A stretch of DNA of 64,000 bases, taken from assembly GCF_932526225.1 (NCBI RefSeq), contig NC_064042.1, forward strand, positions 14,829,040 through 14,893,039. The letters are read 5' to 3'. This DNA is from Nematostella vectensis. Lineage: Eukaryota > Cnidaria > Anthozoa > Actiniaria > Edwardsiidae. Positions 1 to 18,653 of this stretch are shown here, piece after piece (position 1 is the stretch's first letter; the number at the start of each line of letters is the position of its first letter). Below the pieces are notes generated by a model. That model was not told the origin of the DNA. It did not search any database and saw nothing but the letters and a program-made list of their open reading frames with translations. The translations under genes and the position numbers were made by a program.

Positions 1-158
1 ATCTCTTTATATTTTTACCGTCCGTCCGTCGATCTCTCTATCTTTTTACCGTCCGTCCGTCTATCTCTCTATCTTTTTACCGTCCGTCCGCCAACCTCTC
101 AATCTTTTTACCGTCCGCCTCTATCTCTCTATCTTTTTACCGTCCGTCCGTTTGTCTA
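1..158. repeat. 30-bp minisatellite
   Basis: About five copies of a 30-bp unit containing CTATCTTTTTACCGTCCGTC run from the window edge to near 158. They lie in the intron after the last visible ZP-C exon. Open frames through it are repeat artefacts. Confidence 0.8.
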
Positions 159-173
159 TCTTAGCATACATAC

Positions 174-9450
<9,277 letters not shown>

Positions 9451-9580
9451 CTTCCGGCACTGACTCCCTTAAACAGGCGACAGAAAGGAGCTAAGCGACA
9501 CACAGGCCTTGGTATTTGTCCTAGGTCCGCCGTGCGCTCTGAAGACTAGAACAAATGATGGCCGCCTCAGATATGGTTGA

Positions 9581-9590
9581 CCTTTTATAG
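9581..9590 (-). promoter_or_regulatory. TATA box of the ZP gene
   Basis: On the minus strand this reads CTATAAAAGG, about 130 bp before the signal-peptide ATG at 9450. It is a canonical TATA element and predicts a start site near 9555. Confidence 0.6.
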
Positions 9591-11265
9591 CCCCCAATTA
9601 TGAGTGCTTTGTATTGGATTTTGATTAAAATTTCTGTCTGTGTTACCTAGGGGGAGGTCTTATCCTAGACAACAGAACAATAGGATAAATGAAGGCGATC
9701 ACACTGTCATACTGATTAATTTATTTGTCTATATTTTTTATTCTTTTAGAAAGATGTAGCCACAATAAACGAATATCTGCATTCAATTTTAAAGGTTTAT
9801 TATCAAAAGGATAGATTGAAAGCGAAAACACTGTCATACTGATGAATTTATTAGTCTTTTTTATTATTTTAGATTAAAGATCAAAGTATTTACCCCCCAT
9901 AATGCAATGCGGCAAAACTTTATCCGATACATTTATGATGAGCAATAAAAAAATATACGTGAATATCTGTTTTCAAATTTAATGGTTAAATGTCAATTAA
10001 TTGTCATTCCATTGGCGTCCAGGTCAGACATATGCGCACCAGACACGATGCATTTGATTACAGCACAACAACTGGGGAATTAGATTAGAATACACGCCAC
10101 GCCTCACGATGTCTACCATTTTATTTAAGAAATCTGTTCCAGGAGCTGTGAGCTTCAATGTCGGGTCAAAAACATTTTGTAGGGTACGGGAGGACAAGAA
10201 AATTATCATGTAGAACCATAAGTCTTGTCTTGGACTCGACCGAGTTGCATATGCGCCCTCGTCGTATCTTACGAGCTTCATTAGCTTAAGGATTATTTTA
10301 TTTTGATTTACCACTATTGCCATTCGCCAAACACTGGTATTTCGTCCTTGTTAATATTTTTCGTGCCAGTAAAACCTTTTTGTTATTCGTCTTCTCGACA
10401 ACTTCGCGACTTGTGGTGTTTTAATCCAATTTACTTGAATTTCAATAATATGATATATTTTTCTGTATACAAAAACTTACAATTACACGACTTTTTCGCT
10501 GACGCCAAGACACTTCTATTATTTATATATCAAGTGTTAGGATTGCTAGATATGATAAGCCGCAGAAAGGGTTAAAAATTACTGGGTTTTTCCACACCTC
10601 GTCCCTTTCGTAAGAGCGTTGCCATTTCGACGCTAAATGCAAGTTCTTCGTAACTAGAAGAACTAGTGAGCATAGAGATCAGCAAGATGTTAATAACCTG
10701 CGATCTTGGTGAGATACTTAAGGCAGTTTTTCTCATCGCTGTTGTCAGGGAAAGCCCTTGCAAAACCATCACACAGATAACCTTTGCTAGACACCACAAG
10801 TCTGAAGCGGGTTTAAGGGGGGAGGGATATCCCCACCCCTCTCTCTTCTTGGGCTGCCCAGTGATAGAGTGCGAACAATAATGCCTTACTGAATCCTTTT
10901 GGATGGAAACCCGACACCCCAAAAAAAATATTTAGAGTTGGAGTTCGTGGGAAGGCATTGGAAAATACAGAATTTGCTTCCTATTTATGAATGCCAAAAC
11001 AAAACCTCTAAATGCATTTATTATTGATGCAATCGCTGTCAACTCTTTGGGAGCCAGAAAATAAATGGAATGAAATAAGTTCGCGCTCTCCCATTGTCAG
11101 TGGGTCGTGTAATAGCTCTCAGAAGATTTCACCTCATTGGATTGATGCACCACAGACACAACAATGGGGAAAGCAATAAGACGGGAATACAATAGAACAA
11201 TGAGGTAATCTAGCCAATCAGGTTAGGCCTTACGAGCGGGATGCTACATCATTGATGTCAGCAGG
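9591..11265. other. Upstream intergenic DNA between ZP gene promoter and viral element
   Basis: AT-rich. An imperfect direct duplication is visible: segments near 9698-9770 and 9820-9890 share ACTGTCATACTGAT followed by AATTTATT. Frames at 10024-10922 lack domain or codon signals and I do not call them genes. Confidence 0.5.
11261..11265 (+). repeat. Target-site duplication GCAGG, left
   Basis: GCAGG lies directly before AGTAGTAGG and is repeated directly after the opposite terminus at 27719-27723. A 5-bp duplication is within the range made by retrovirus-type integrases; Polintons usually make 6 bp. Confidence 0.75.
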
Positions 11266-11741
11266 AGTAGTAGGATTTTGGCGCAGCTGGCGCAACTTTT
11301 TGATCTCCCCAAATTTCATTCCAAAAGTGGCGCAAAAGTCTCCGCACACCTCCGCCAAGCCTCGCGACCTGCGCATGCGCGAGTTTGCCAGAGATCTCTT
11401 GCACGACCAAGCCCACCTGTCAATCACTTTGTCACGTGACGACCACGACCACCTGTCAATCACTTTGTCACGTGACGACCACGCCCACCTGTCAATCACT
11501 TTGTAAAAAACCTGTCAATCACTTTGTCAAGGACCTGTCAATCACTTTGTCACGTGATAGCCACGCCCACCTGTCAATCATTTTGTAAAAAAACCTGTCA
11601 ATCACTTTGTCACGTGATAGCCAAGCCCACCTGTCAATCATTTTGTAAAAAACCTGTCAATCACTTTGTCAAGAACCTGTCAATCATTTTGTAAAAAACC
11701 TATCAATCACTTTGTCACGTGTCGCACCTAGGGGGAGCTCG
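11266..11741 (+). repeat. Left terminal inverted repeat (476 bp)
   Basis: The outer about 187 bp match the reverse complement of the right end. Inside are 11 copies of CCTGTCAATCAYTTTGT, several followed by the palindrome TCACGTGA and GACCACGCC. The repeat ends after TCGCACCTAGGGGGAGCTCG, which is also the inner end of the right repeat. Terminal repeats of protein-primed genomes carry the replication origins. Confidence 0.92.
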
Positions 11742-11761
11742 AGGGGACTAGTCTCTCAGCT

Positions 11762-11799
11762 TCACATCTAAAAAAGCTTTTGAAAAGTGGTTTAAAGAC
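11762..11799 (+). promoter_or_regulatory. Class A viral promoter motif before PolB
   Basis: Contains TTTTGAAAAGTGGTTTAAAG ending at the ATG. TTTAAA starts only 9 bp before the ATG, so it is unlikely to be a normal TATA box at -30 and may act as an initiator. About 40 bp are nearly identical to the sequence before the TFIIB-like gene. Confidence 0.7.
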
Positions 11800-14700
11800 A
11801 TGGCTGGTTTGATAGAAATGGAGAACCTGAAGGTGAAAGATCTGAAAGCCCTCGCCAAGGAGCGGGGTATCCCAAGATATTACTGGATGCGGAGAGACGA
11901 GCTCGTCGGGGCGCTGACCAGCACGTCACCACCACCACCACCCCGACGGGTTCCTTTACCCAAACTTGTCAAAGGGCTGCCACGACCATCCCGCATTACC
12001 CCGTCCAACACGTCGGAGAGTATTCTCGACGGCCCGATACCTGAGATTAATGTCCCTATTCTAAAACCCTCCCAACCCCCACGGAGTTCCCGCGTCCAAT
12101 CACTCAAGCATTTTGCAAACAGGGCGGCCAACTTGATCAAGAGCGAGTTAGACAAGTTTGCGGATTGGATACTATCTTATGTCCCTGAGCCCATCAAAAA
12201 GACCGTCAAAGAGGCTGCAGATAAACGGGTCGAACGTCTGAAGGAGAGGATTAAGCGTCTACACGAGGAGGTGGAAGATCGCTTCACACCCAAGGAACAA
12301 CAGACGGCGTTGAAGGGGTATCTTAAAACCCACGGAATAGCCGGGCAGAGAGGTTACGACCCCAAGACATTCATCGCCAGAATCAAACCGAAAGTCTTAG
12401 AGCTCATCAGTCAACAAAAAAAGCCTATCAAAGTGAAGTTTATCTTTACTTGCGGGTTTATAAAAGAGGATCCGGCTACAGCTCAGATCGAAGAAGAACT
12501 GGGATATTTTCATACAGAAAAGCCCGAGATTGTGACAGAGTCGACTGATCTCTCTGATTTGTTCGATACGATGACAAATTATTTACTCGGATTAGTTGAG
12601 CTGTTCCAGAAGCAAGGCTCCGGATGGCAGTTTGACCAAGTGGAATACTTTGACATCAACATAGACCCCTTTGAACCGCTTTCTGGGTCTTCCTATATTC
12701 CGCTGCCGCCGAAACTAGCGTCTAAGAAGGCGATCATCAATGTTAAGAACGAGAATGATCACGAATGTTTCAAGTGGGCAGTAACCTCTGCTGTGTATCC
12801 TAGGGAGAAAGATCCTCAAAGGTTCAGTAGACAAATGATAGAGGACTCTGAGAAATTCGACTGGTCAGGGATAGAGTTCCCCGTCTCACTAAAACAGATT
12901 GACAAGTTCGAGAAACAGAACCAGTATACGGTTAATGTGTTTGGATACGAAACCAAAATATATCCATTGAGAATCAGTGAGAAGGATCCAGATAATGCAA
13001 TCAACTTACTTCTCATCTCGGATGATGAGACGAATCATTACTGCTGGATAAAGAATATGATGAGATTAGTATCTACTCAAATTGATGAGTTTCATCATAC
13101 TCGTTTTTTATGCTGTAGATGTCTGAACTCGTTTCGGTGCAAACAATCATTAGAAAAACATTCTGAATGCTGCGGCAATCATGAAGCGGTTGGAATAGAG
13201 ATGCCTAAGATAGATAAGGATGGAAATCTACCCCACATTAAATTCAAAAACTACAACAGAAAAATGCGCGTCCCCTTTGTTGTCTATGCCGACTTTGAGA
13301 GCTTCACAGAGAATATAGACACTTGCTCCCCAGATGGGAGTAAAAGCTTCACTAAGCAATACCAGAAACACAAACCGTCTGGTTTCTGCTATCTCATCAA
13401 GTGTTTCGACGGAGATATATCCCCACCCGAGCTTGTACGGTACACAGCTGAATCTCCAGACGAAGATATCCCACAGCTTTTCGTAGAGTCTTTGGAGTCA
13501 GACATTAAGAAAATTTACGATAAGTTCAGGTTCCCTAAGAAGGTGAAAATGACTCCGAAGGACAAAATCGCCTATAACGACGCCACTCACTGCCACATCT
13601 GTGAGGGTGAATTAGGGGGAGACAAGGTTTTGGACCATTGCCACCTCACCGGAAAGTACAGAGGTGCTGCTCACAACGCATGCAACTTAGATCACAAAAT
13701 TCCAAAGTTCTTTCCTGTTATCTTTCACAATCTGTCTGGGTACGACAGCCATCTATTTATCAAGAACCTTGGTACATCGGAAGGTAAAATAAACTGTATA
13801 CCTAATAACGAGGAAAAGTATATTTCTTTCACAAAACAGATTGTAGTCGACAGTTTCACGAACAAGGAGGGCAACAAGATTGATGTTAAACGTGATATCA
13901 GATTTATCGACAGTTTCAGGTTTATGTCGGCCAGTCTCGACAGTCTAGTGGGTAATATGTCAAGGGAGTGCTTCAAAAACCTGGCGGAGTACTATGAGGG
14001 GGAGGAGCTCCAGCTGTTGTTGAGGAAGGGTGTTTTCCCTTACGACTGGTTCGACGGCTTTAGCAAGCTCGACGCAACACAGCTCCCACAGAGAGAGGCG
14101 TTCCACTCCAAACTCAACGACACCGACATATCGGAGGAGGATCACCTGCACGCGCGGAGAGTGTGGGAGGCCTTTGGGATGGGGACCATGAGGGATTACC
14201 ACAATCTGTACCTAGAGTCGGATGTGTTGCTTTTAGCTGACGTTTTCGAGAACTTTAGGGACGTTTGTCTCAAGAATTACGGTCTGGACCCCGCTTGGTA
14301 CTACACAGCGCCAGGGTTGGCTTGGGATGCAGCGTTGAAGACCACCAAGGTGAGGCTAGAGCTTCTAACGGACTATGACATGTTGCTCATGATTGAGAAG
14401 GGCATCCGTGGGGGTGTCTCCATGATAAGCAACAGACATGGGGAGGCAAATAACCCTTACATGAAGGAGTATGACCCTGACCTACCCACAAAATATATCA
14501 CCTACCTTGATGCTAACAATTTGTATGGCTGGGCGATGAGCAACCCTTTACCGACTCACGGTTTCAGGTGGATGGGTGACCAAGAGCTGTCAGGTTGGAG
14601 AGACCGCCCATGCATTCTGGAGGTTGACTTGGAGTACCCTCACCACCTACATGACTTACACAACGATTACCCACTAGCCCCGGAATCTATCGGGCTAGGC

Positions 14701-15726
14701 AATGTGGACAAGTTGGTCCCCAACCTTAACGACAAGACGAAGTACGTTATCCACCATGAGACTCTGAGACTTTATGTGAGTTTTGGGCTAAAAGTCACCA
14801 AGATTCACAGGGGTGTCACTTTTGAGGAGTCTGCTTGGCTGGAGCCCTACATTGACTTGAACACCGATCTGAGAGCCAAGGCGACAAACGATTTTGAGAA
14901 AGATTTTTTCAAGTTAATGAACAACTCCGTCTTTGGTAAGACTATGGAGAACATTAGGAACAGGGTGGACATTCGGTTGGTGACGGACGAGAAGCAGGCC
15001 AAGAAGCTCATATCAAAGCCGAACTATCAACACCGCACCATCTTTTGCGAGAATCTAGCCGCCATCCACATGAAGAAGACAAAGCTGATCTTCAACAAGC
15101 CTGTCTACTTGGGCATGTCCATTCTGGACCTGAGTAAGACGCTCATGTACGATTTCCACTACAACTTCGTCAAGCCTAAGTACGGTGAGGATGCAAAGCT
15201 CTTATTCACTGATACTGACAGCCTGATGTATGAGATCGAGACGAAAGACTTTTACGAGGACATCAGCGGGGATGTGAGGTCCATGTTCGACACCAGCAAC
15301 TTTCCGAAGGGTCACCCATCTGGTATTGAGGTGGGTGTGAACAAGAAAGTCATCGGAATGTTTAAAGATGAGGCTGGGGGCCAGCAAATTACAGAATTTG
15401 TAGGACTGAGGGCCAAACTTTACTCGTACAAGATGGATGAAGGTAAAGAAGAAAAGAAATGCAAGGGCGTTAAGAGAGCAGTCGTCAAGAAGAGCATCGG
15501 TTTCGATGACTACAAGGATTGCTTATTTGGTAAGAAACCTCAGATGAGACTTATGAATGTCATCAGAAGTCATAAGCATGATGTTTACACTGAAACGGTG
15601 AACAAGGTCGCTCTATCTCATGAGGATGACAAGCGAATCATCTGTGATGATGGTATTCACACCTTCGCTCACGGTCATTTCAGAACGCTATTAGGTGGTG
15701 GCTCAGTATCTTCAGGGACGACTTGA
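11800..15726 (+). CDS. Family B DNA polymerase, protein-primed type
   Basis: 1308 residues; replicates the element's genome. The N-terminus (about 1-45) looks SAP/Rho-N-like (VKDLKALAKERGIPRYYW), followed by a Pro-rich linker with DGPIPEINVPIL at about 77-88. A Cys-rich finger starts at C438. Exonuclease motif I is D498-x-E500 (YADFESF). A Cys/His HNH-like cluster at 598-630 (CHIC, DHCH, HNAC) resembles recombination endonuclease VII. Polymerase motif A is near D904 (LDANNLYGWAM), motif B is KLMNNSVFGK near 1038, motif C is D1138-T-D1140 (FTDTDSL). All catalytic residues are present. The start is supported by the promoter motif directly upstream and by the same MxGLIEMEN start in the zinc-repeat gene. 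Its 3' end overlaps the convergent integrase gene by 52 bp. Confidence 0.96.
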   Translation: MAGLIEMENLKVKDLKALAKERGIPRYYWMRRDELVGALTSTSPPPPPRRVPLPKLVKGLPRPSRITPSNTSESILDGPIPEINVPILKPSQPPRSSRVQSLKHFANRAANLIKSELDKFADWILSYVPEPIKKTVKEAADKRVERLKERIKRLHEEVEDRFTPKEQQTALKGYLKTHGIAGQRGYDPKTFIARIKPKVLELISQQKKPIKVKFIFTCGFIKEDPATAQIEEELGYFHTEKPEIVTESTDLSDLFDTMTNYLLGLVELFQKQGSGWQFDQVEYFDINIDPFEPLSGSSYIPLPPKLASKKAIINVKNENDHECFKWAVTSAVYPREKDPQRFSRQMIEDSEKFDWSGIEFPVSLKQIDKFEKQNQYTVNVFGYETKIYPLRISEKDPDNAINLLLISDDETNHYCWIKNMMRLVSTQIDEFHHTRFLCCRCLNSFRCKQSLEKHSECCGNHEAVGIEMPKIDKDGNLPHIKFKNYNRKMRVPFVVYADFESFTENIDTCSPDGSKSFTKQYQKHKPSGFCYLIKCFDGDISPPELVRYTAESPDEDIPQLFVESLESDIKKIYDKFRFPKKVKMTPKDKIAYNDATHCHICEGELGGDKVLDHCHLTGKYRGAAHNACNLDHKIPKFFPVIFHNLSGYDSHLFIKNLGTSEGKINCIPNNEEKYISFTKQIVVDSFTNKEGNKIDVKRDIRFIDSFRFMSASLDSLVGNMSRECFKNLAEYYEGEELQLLLRKGVFPYDWFDGFSKLDATQLPQREAFHSKLNDTDISEEDHLHARRVWEAFGMGTMRDYHNLYLESDVLLLADVFENFRDVCLKNYGLDPAWYYTAPGLAWDAALKTTKVRLELLTDYDMLLMIEKGIRGGVSMISNRHGEANNPYMKEYDPDLPTKYITYLDANNLYGWAMSNPLPTHGFRWMGDQELSGWRDRPCILEVDLEYPHHLHDLHNDYPLAPESIGLGNVDKLVPNLNDKTKYVIHHETLRLYVSFGLKVTKIHRGVTFEESAWLEPYIDLNTDLRAKATNDFEKDFFKLMNNSVFGKTMENIRNRVDIRLVTDEKQAKKLISKPNYQHRTIFCENLAAIHMKKTKLIFNKPVYLGMSILDLSKTLMYDFHYNFVKPKYGEDAKLLFTDTDSLMYEIETKDFYEDISGDVRSMFDTSNFPKGHPSGIEVGVNKKVIGMFKDEAGGQQITEFVGLRAKLYSYKMDEGKEEKKCKGVKRAVVKKSIGFDDYKDCLFGKKPQMRLMNVIRSHKHDVYTETVNKVALSHEDDKRIICDDGIHTFAHGHFRTLLGGGSVSSGTT

Positions 15727-16667
15727 AGTTCTTCCCTAACGAACGACCTCCTTGGAGCGCCTTCGGAGAGGTAGTACAACACAGGCTGTCCAACTGAAAC
15801 AACACTGCGTGATAGATCAAACACTTTTAAACTCCAAATAGGGTCTGTGGCTCGTCTGCGTTCACCTCCTTCCTCTTCTCCAGGAGCTAATAGATATCTA
15901 ACTCTAACCCCTGGTGGTAGTCTAACTTCGTCAAGTCCAACAGGCCGCTTATACGTTGGAGGATCAATATCAACCTCTTTCAAACCAATAGATTTTACAG
16001 GCTCTTTGCCAGTAATTCTTATGGGTTGACTATTCAGAGTCTTCAAAACATCTGGCAATCGTTTCACCCAAACTCTGGACCGATCATCGCTAATCATTTC
16101 TTGAGCATACTGATGAGAAAACAACCTCTCCGCCAGTGTTCTATTGGCGCGTTCGACAAAAGCCTGTGCGCGATGGTTCCCAGCTTCGCTTCGCTGGATG
16201 GTAACCCCCTTCTTTTTCATAATCTTCGTTACCTCTCCCCTAAATTCTGTCCCCGGATCGACAATCACCGTATGAGGCCATTTAAGTTTTCTGGAGTATA
16301 TCTTTTCAAACCCTTTAGCAATTCCACTCGAATCCTTGGTAGTCAGTGCTTCTGCATCTTTATATCTCGAGGCAATATCAATCACGACCAACGCGTAACG
16401 GTAGGTTTTTCTGCCTACGTTATCGTGGGGCATAAACAACAGATCGGCTTGGTGAATCTGATTAGGTTTATTCACAGTCCAATGCGGTCTGGGGACATAC
16501 TTTGGAGCTGGGAGATAGATCTGCCACAACGCCTGTTTTTCAAGCCACCTCTTAGCCTCGGCTTCACTGACTTTAGCGACACTAGCTAACTTATAAATAG
16601 CTGAATACCCTTTCCAGTATCCATCGGTGGAATAGTATATTTTTGATAACCTGCTTTCGTTACTCAT
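15675..16667 (-). CDS. Retrovirus-like DDE integrase
   Basis: 330 residues. The rve core shows D75 (HQADLLFM), D137 (VDPGTEF) and E172 (AFVERANRT), i.e. a D-D-34-E arrangement. The C-terminal about 100 residues are basic/Pro-rich with GQPVLYY and a REELQVV end that resembles the SH3-like DNA-binding tail. I see no N-terminal HHCC zinc finger. It should insert the linear genome into host DNA and explains the 5-bp duplication. It is convergent with PolB (52-bp 3' overlap) and divergent from the capsid gene, with only 33 bp between the two ATGs. Confidence 0.94.
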   Translation of the reverse strand: MSNESRLSKIYYSTDGYWKGYSAIYKLASVAKVSEAEAKRWLEKQALWQIYLPAPKYVPRPHWTVNKPNQIHQADLLFMPHDNVGRKTYRYALVVIDIASRYKDAEALTTKDSSGIAKGFEKIYSRKLKWPHTVIVDPGTEFRGEVTKIMKKKGVTIQRSEAGNHRAQAFVERANRTLAERLFSHQYAQEMISDDRSRVWVKRLPDVLKTLNSQPIRITGKEPVKSIGLKEVDIDPPTYKRPVGLDEVRLPPGVRVRYLLAPGEEEGGERRRATDPIWSLKVFDLSRSVVSVGQPVLYYLSEGAPRRSFVREELQVVPEDTEPPPNSVLK

Positions 16668-16679
16668 TTAAAGATTATC
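16667..16679 (+). promoter_or_regulatory. Class B viral promoter motif before the capsid gene
   Basis: TTTAAAGATTATC, 34 bp upstream of the capsid ATG, overlapping the first base of the divergent integrase start codon. The same core recurs before the 139-, 74- and 340-residue genes. Confidence 0.65.
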
Positions 16680-16700
16680 TCTCTTTTCTTAAAATAAAAG

Positions 16701-17939
16701 ATGGCACAAGCGATATCAGAAAAAATTAACCCAAACAGGATCCCACGGGAACCCTTCGGCCTGAAAGCGGAATCGTCGCTGAATCGGATTACATTCAATC
16801 CCTCATCGGCAAGTCCTGGAGAAACCCTCTATATAAATATTCCAAAACTTGCTGAAAATGTAGTGATTGTTCCAGGTAGTGTATCCTTACTATTTGACTT
16901 AAACGTCACAGGACACGCGAATAATACTCTCGTCAACAACGTTGGCCGGAACCTAGTGTCAAGGCTCAAGATTCTTTTCGGTGGAGAAACACTACAGGAT
17001 ACTCAAAGATACGATCTCTTCCAAACCTATCACGACTTATACTTACAAGCTGAAGATCGTGAGGATAGAATAAAACAAGGTATCTCCTCTGAAAACATGA
17101 GGAAGCTCAGGACAAATGCAGGTGACAAAGCGACATCAGATGCTAAGGAAGTAGCTCTTGCAGCAGTTCACAACACCAAGTACTGCATTCCACTCGACCA
17201 TCCTATTCTCGGCGAGCATGGGGTCTTTTATCCAAAGGCGTTACCTCATCCGCTAATCTTTGAAATTACTCTAGCCCCAGTTTCCGACGTCGTTGTTTAT
17301 GCTGACACGGTCAAGACTCCAACGTACACAATCACAAACCTCGAGTTGGAATATGCTTGCATCTCAAGTGAATACTTGGCTCGTGAGGCGTTGTCGGCTT
17401 ATCAGGTTGGTAGAGGATTCTTTTACGAGAACGTCATTCTCCACAAAACGTTCACCATCTCCAAACCTAATGATGGTGTCATAAACGAGCACATTAATCT
17501 GCCGAGGAGGTCAATGACAGGGATATTGTGCCTGTTCACAGAGAGCTACACCGGAGGAGCAAGGGATTCCGAAAAGTTTGTCAATCCAAGCATCACATCG
17601 ATCAACATTAATGTGGATGGCATGCCAAACCGTCTCTACTCCAAGGGGATGACACCGCCGGACCTCTGGGAGTCGGTAAAGAAACGTTTCGGTAGAGAGG
17701 GTGTTAAGCAAAAGGATTTTTACGCTAATAACAAGTTTGCTCTGTGGGTCGACTTGAGGGCACATCCAGATAACAGCATTCACGGAGGAGGTCTGGTCTT
17801 GAACAACACGCGGGACGGAGTAAAACTAGAAATGAAACGGAAAGTTGGAGGAACGGGAAACATCACCTGCTACATGTTTGTAGTAGCCGACGCGTTGATG
17901 GAGGTTATGAACTCGAATTTGAGAGCAATCATGTATTAA
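16701..17939 (+). CDS. Candidate major capsid protein (double jelly-roll)
   Basis: 412 residues with no membrane segment, beta-rich throughout. The N-terminal part carries FNPSSASPGETLYINIP and a LVSRLKILFGGETLQD turn; the C-terminal part ends GNITCYMFVVADAL. Length suits a compact double jelly-roll protein. The call rests on position (directly before the packaging ATPase, 28 bp apart), length and beta-rich pattern; there is no single catalytic motif to prove it. Polinton and adintovirus capsid proteins occupy the same relative position. A structure prediction would settle it. Confidence 0.7.
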   Translation: MAQAISEKINPNRIPREPFGLKAESSLNRITFNPSSASPGETLYINIPKLAENVVIVPGSVSLLFDLNVTGHANNTLVNNVGRNLVSRLKILFGGETLQDTQRYDLFQTYHDLYLQAEDREDRIKQGISSENMRKLRTNAGDKATSDAKEVALAAVHNTKYCIPLDHPILGEHGVFYPKALPHPLIFEITLAPVSDVVVYADTVKTPTYTITNLELEYACISSEYLAREALSAYQVGRGFFYENVILHKTFTISKPNDGVINEHINLPRRSMTGILCLFTESYTGGARDSEKFVNPSITSININVDGMPNRLYSKGMTPPDLWESVKKRFGREGVKQKDFYANNKFALWVDLRAHPDNSIHGGGLVLNNTRDGVKLEMKRKVGGTGNITCYMFVVADALMEVMNSNLRAIMY

Positions 17940-17967
17940 AAAGGACTTGTGTGATAATACAAAAAGA

Positions 17968-18594
17968 ATGGAAGAATTACGGGAAAAAGTTCCTTTTCAT
18001 TGTATTATCACAGGACCTACTAATTGTGGGAAGACAAAGTACCTCACGGAACAGCTCCGAGGGCCGTTCCGGCATGTGTTTGAATACATTGTGTTGATTT
18101 GTCCGACTTATGCGAAAAACAAGTCCTATCGTAGATTTGCTCACGGAGATAAACGTTTCTTGGTATTATCGCCGGATGCTAGTAACACCGATGAGATTAA
18201 CGAGTTACTAACAGATTGTGCGGTGCTATTTTCTGGTACAAATACGTTACTCGTTTTGGATGACTGTGCTGTATCGAAAGATCTAAAGCAACGCTCGAAC
18301 AAGTTTATCAATCTAGCGTTCTCAGGGAGACACGAAGGATTATCAGTGTGGGTATTGACGCAACAATTAACATCCATAGCAAAGCCCTTCCGTGATAACG
18401 TCGCCTGTGTGGTCACATTCCATAATCCATCTCAAATTGGCACCAAAACACTGTTTGAAGATTATGGAGGTGATTTAGACGTCGAGACTCGTAAAAAGTT
18501 CGTAGAACTGCTGAAAACTGAAAAGTATTCCAGACTCTGTTTCTGTCTACGGCATCCATTCCAAAATTATTTGGAGATTCCTGCCACGCGGTGA
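17968..18594 (+). CDS. Genome-packaging ATPase (FtsK/HerA, A32-like)
   Basis: 208 residues from ATG 17968; an upstream TTG in frame is less likely. Walker A is GPTNCGKTK (residues 16-24), Walker B is LLVLDD (94-99), followed by a sensor-like QQLTSI. This is the small packaging ATPase of double jelly-roll viruses, which pumps DNA into the capsid. No clear TTTAAA motif stands before it, so it may be co-transcribed with the capsid gene. Its last codons run into a GC-rich palindrome at 18593-18618. Confidence 0.9.
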   Translation: MEELREKVPFHCIITGPTNCGKTKYLTEQLRGPFRHVFEYIVLICPTYAKNKSYRRFAHGDKRFLVLSPDASNTDEINELLTDCAVLFSGTNTLLVLDDCAVSKDLKQRSNKFINLAFSGRHEGLSVWVLTQQLTSIAKPFRDNVACVVTFHNPSQIGTKTLFEDYGGDLDVETRKKFVELLKTEKYSRLCFCLRHPFQNYLEIPATR

Positions 18595-18618
18595 GCTCTA
18601 GGGCCAGCCCCTCGAAGT
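18593..18618. repeat. GC-rich palindromic unit, intergenic
   Basis: GAGCTCTAGGGCCAGCCCCTCG-like sequence at the ATPase stop codon. It belongs to a family of imperfect palindromes scattered through the element (also 11733-11757, 18695-18737, 19531-19560, 19687-19711, 20684-20708, 22201-22225, 26936-26960, 27342-27362). Confidence 0.55.
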
Positions 18619-18634
18619 GGTTTAAAAACATCTT
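18613..18634 (+). promoter_or_regulatory. Viral promoter motif, intermediate form
   Basis: GAAGTGGTTTAAAAACATCTT, combining the GTGGTTTAAA of class A with the AACATCTT tail shared with the motif at 22832-22850. The ATG follows at 18654. Confidence 0.6.
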
Positions 18635-18653
18635 GGTCTACTTACAAAATAAG

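Noticed and set aside
10024..10922. Frames of 90-116 residues between host ZP gene and element
   Set aside because: No domain, no splice or promoter support, AT-rich non-coding composition.
11417..11735. CRISPR-like array in the left terminus
   Set aside because: Units and spacers are not uniform, spacers are themselves repeated, the units recur in the other terminus, and this is a eukaryotic genome.
18591..18653. Earlier GTG start for the 180-aa gene
   Set aside because: The added residues translate the palindrome and promoter motif; the ATG at 18654 follows the motif as in the other genes.
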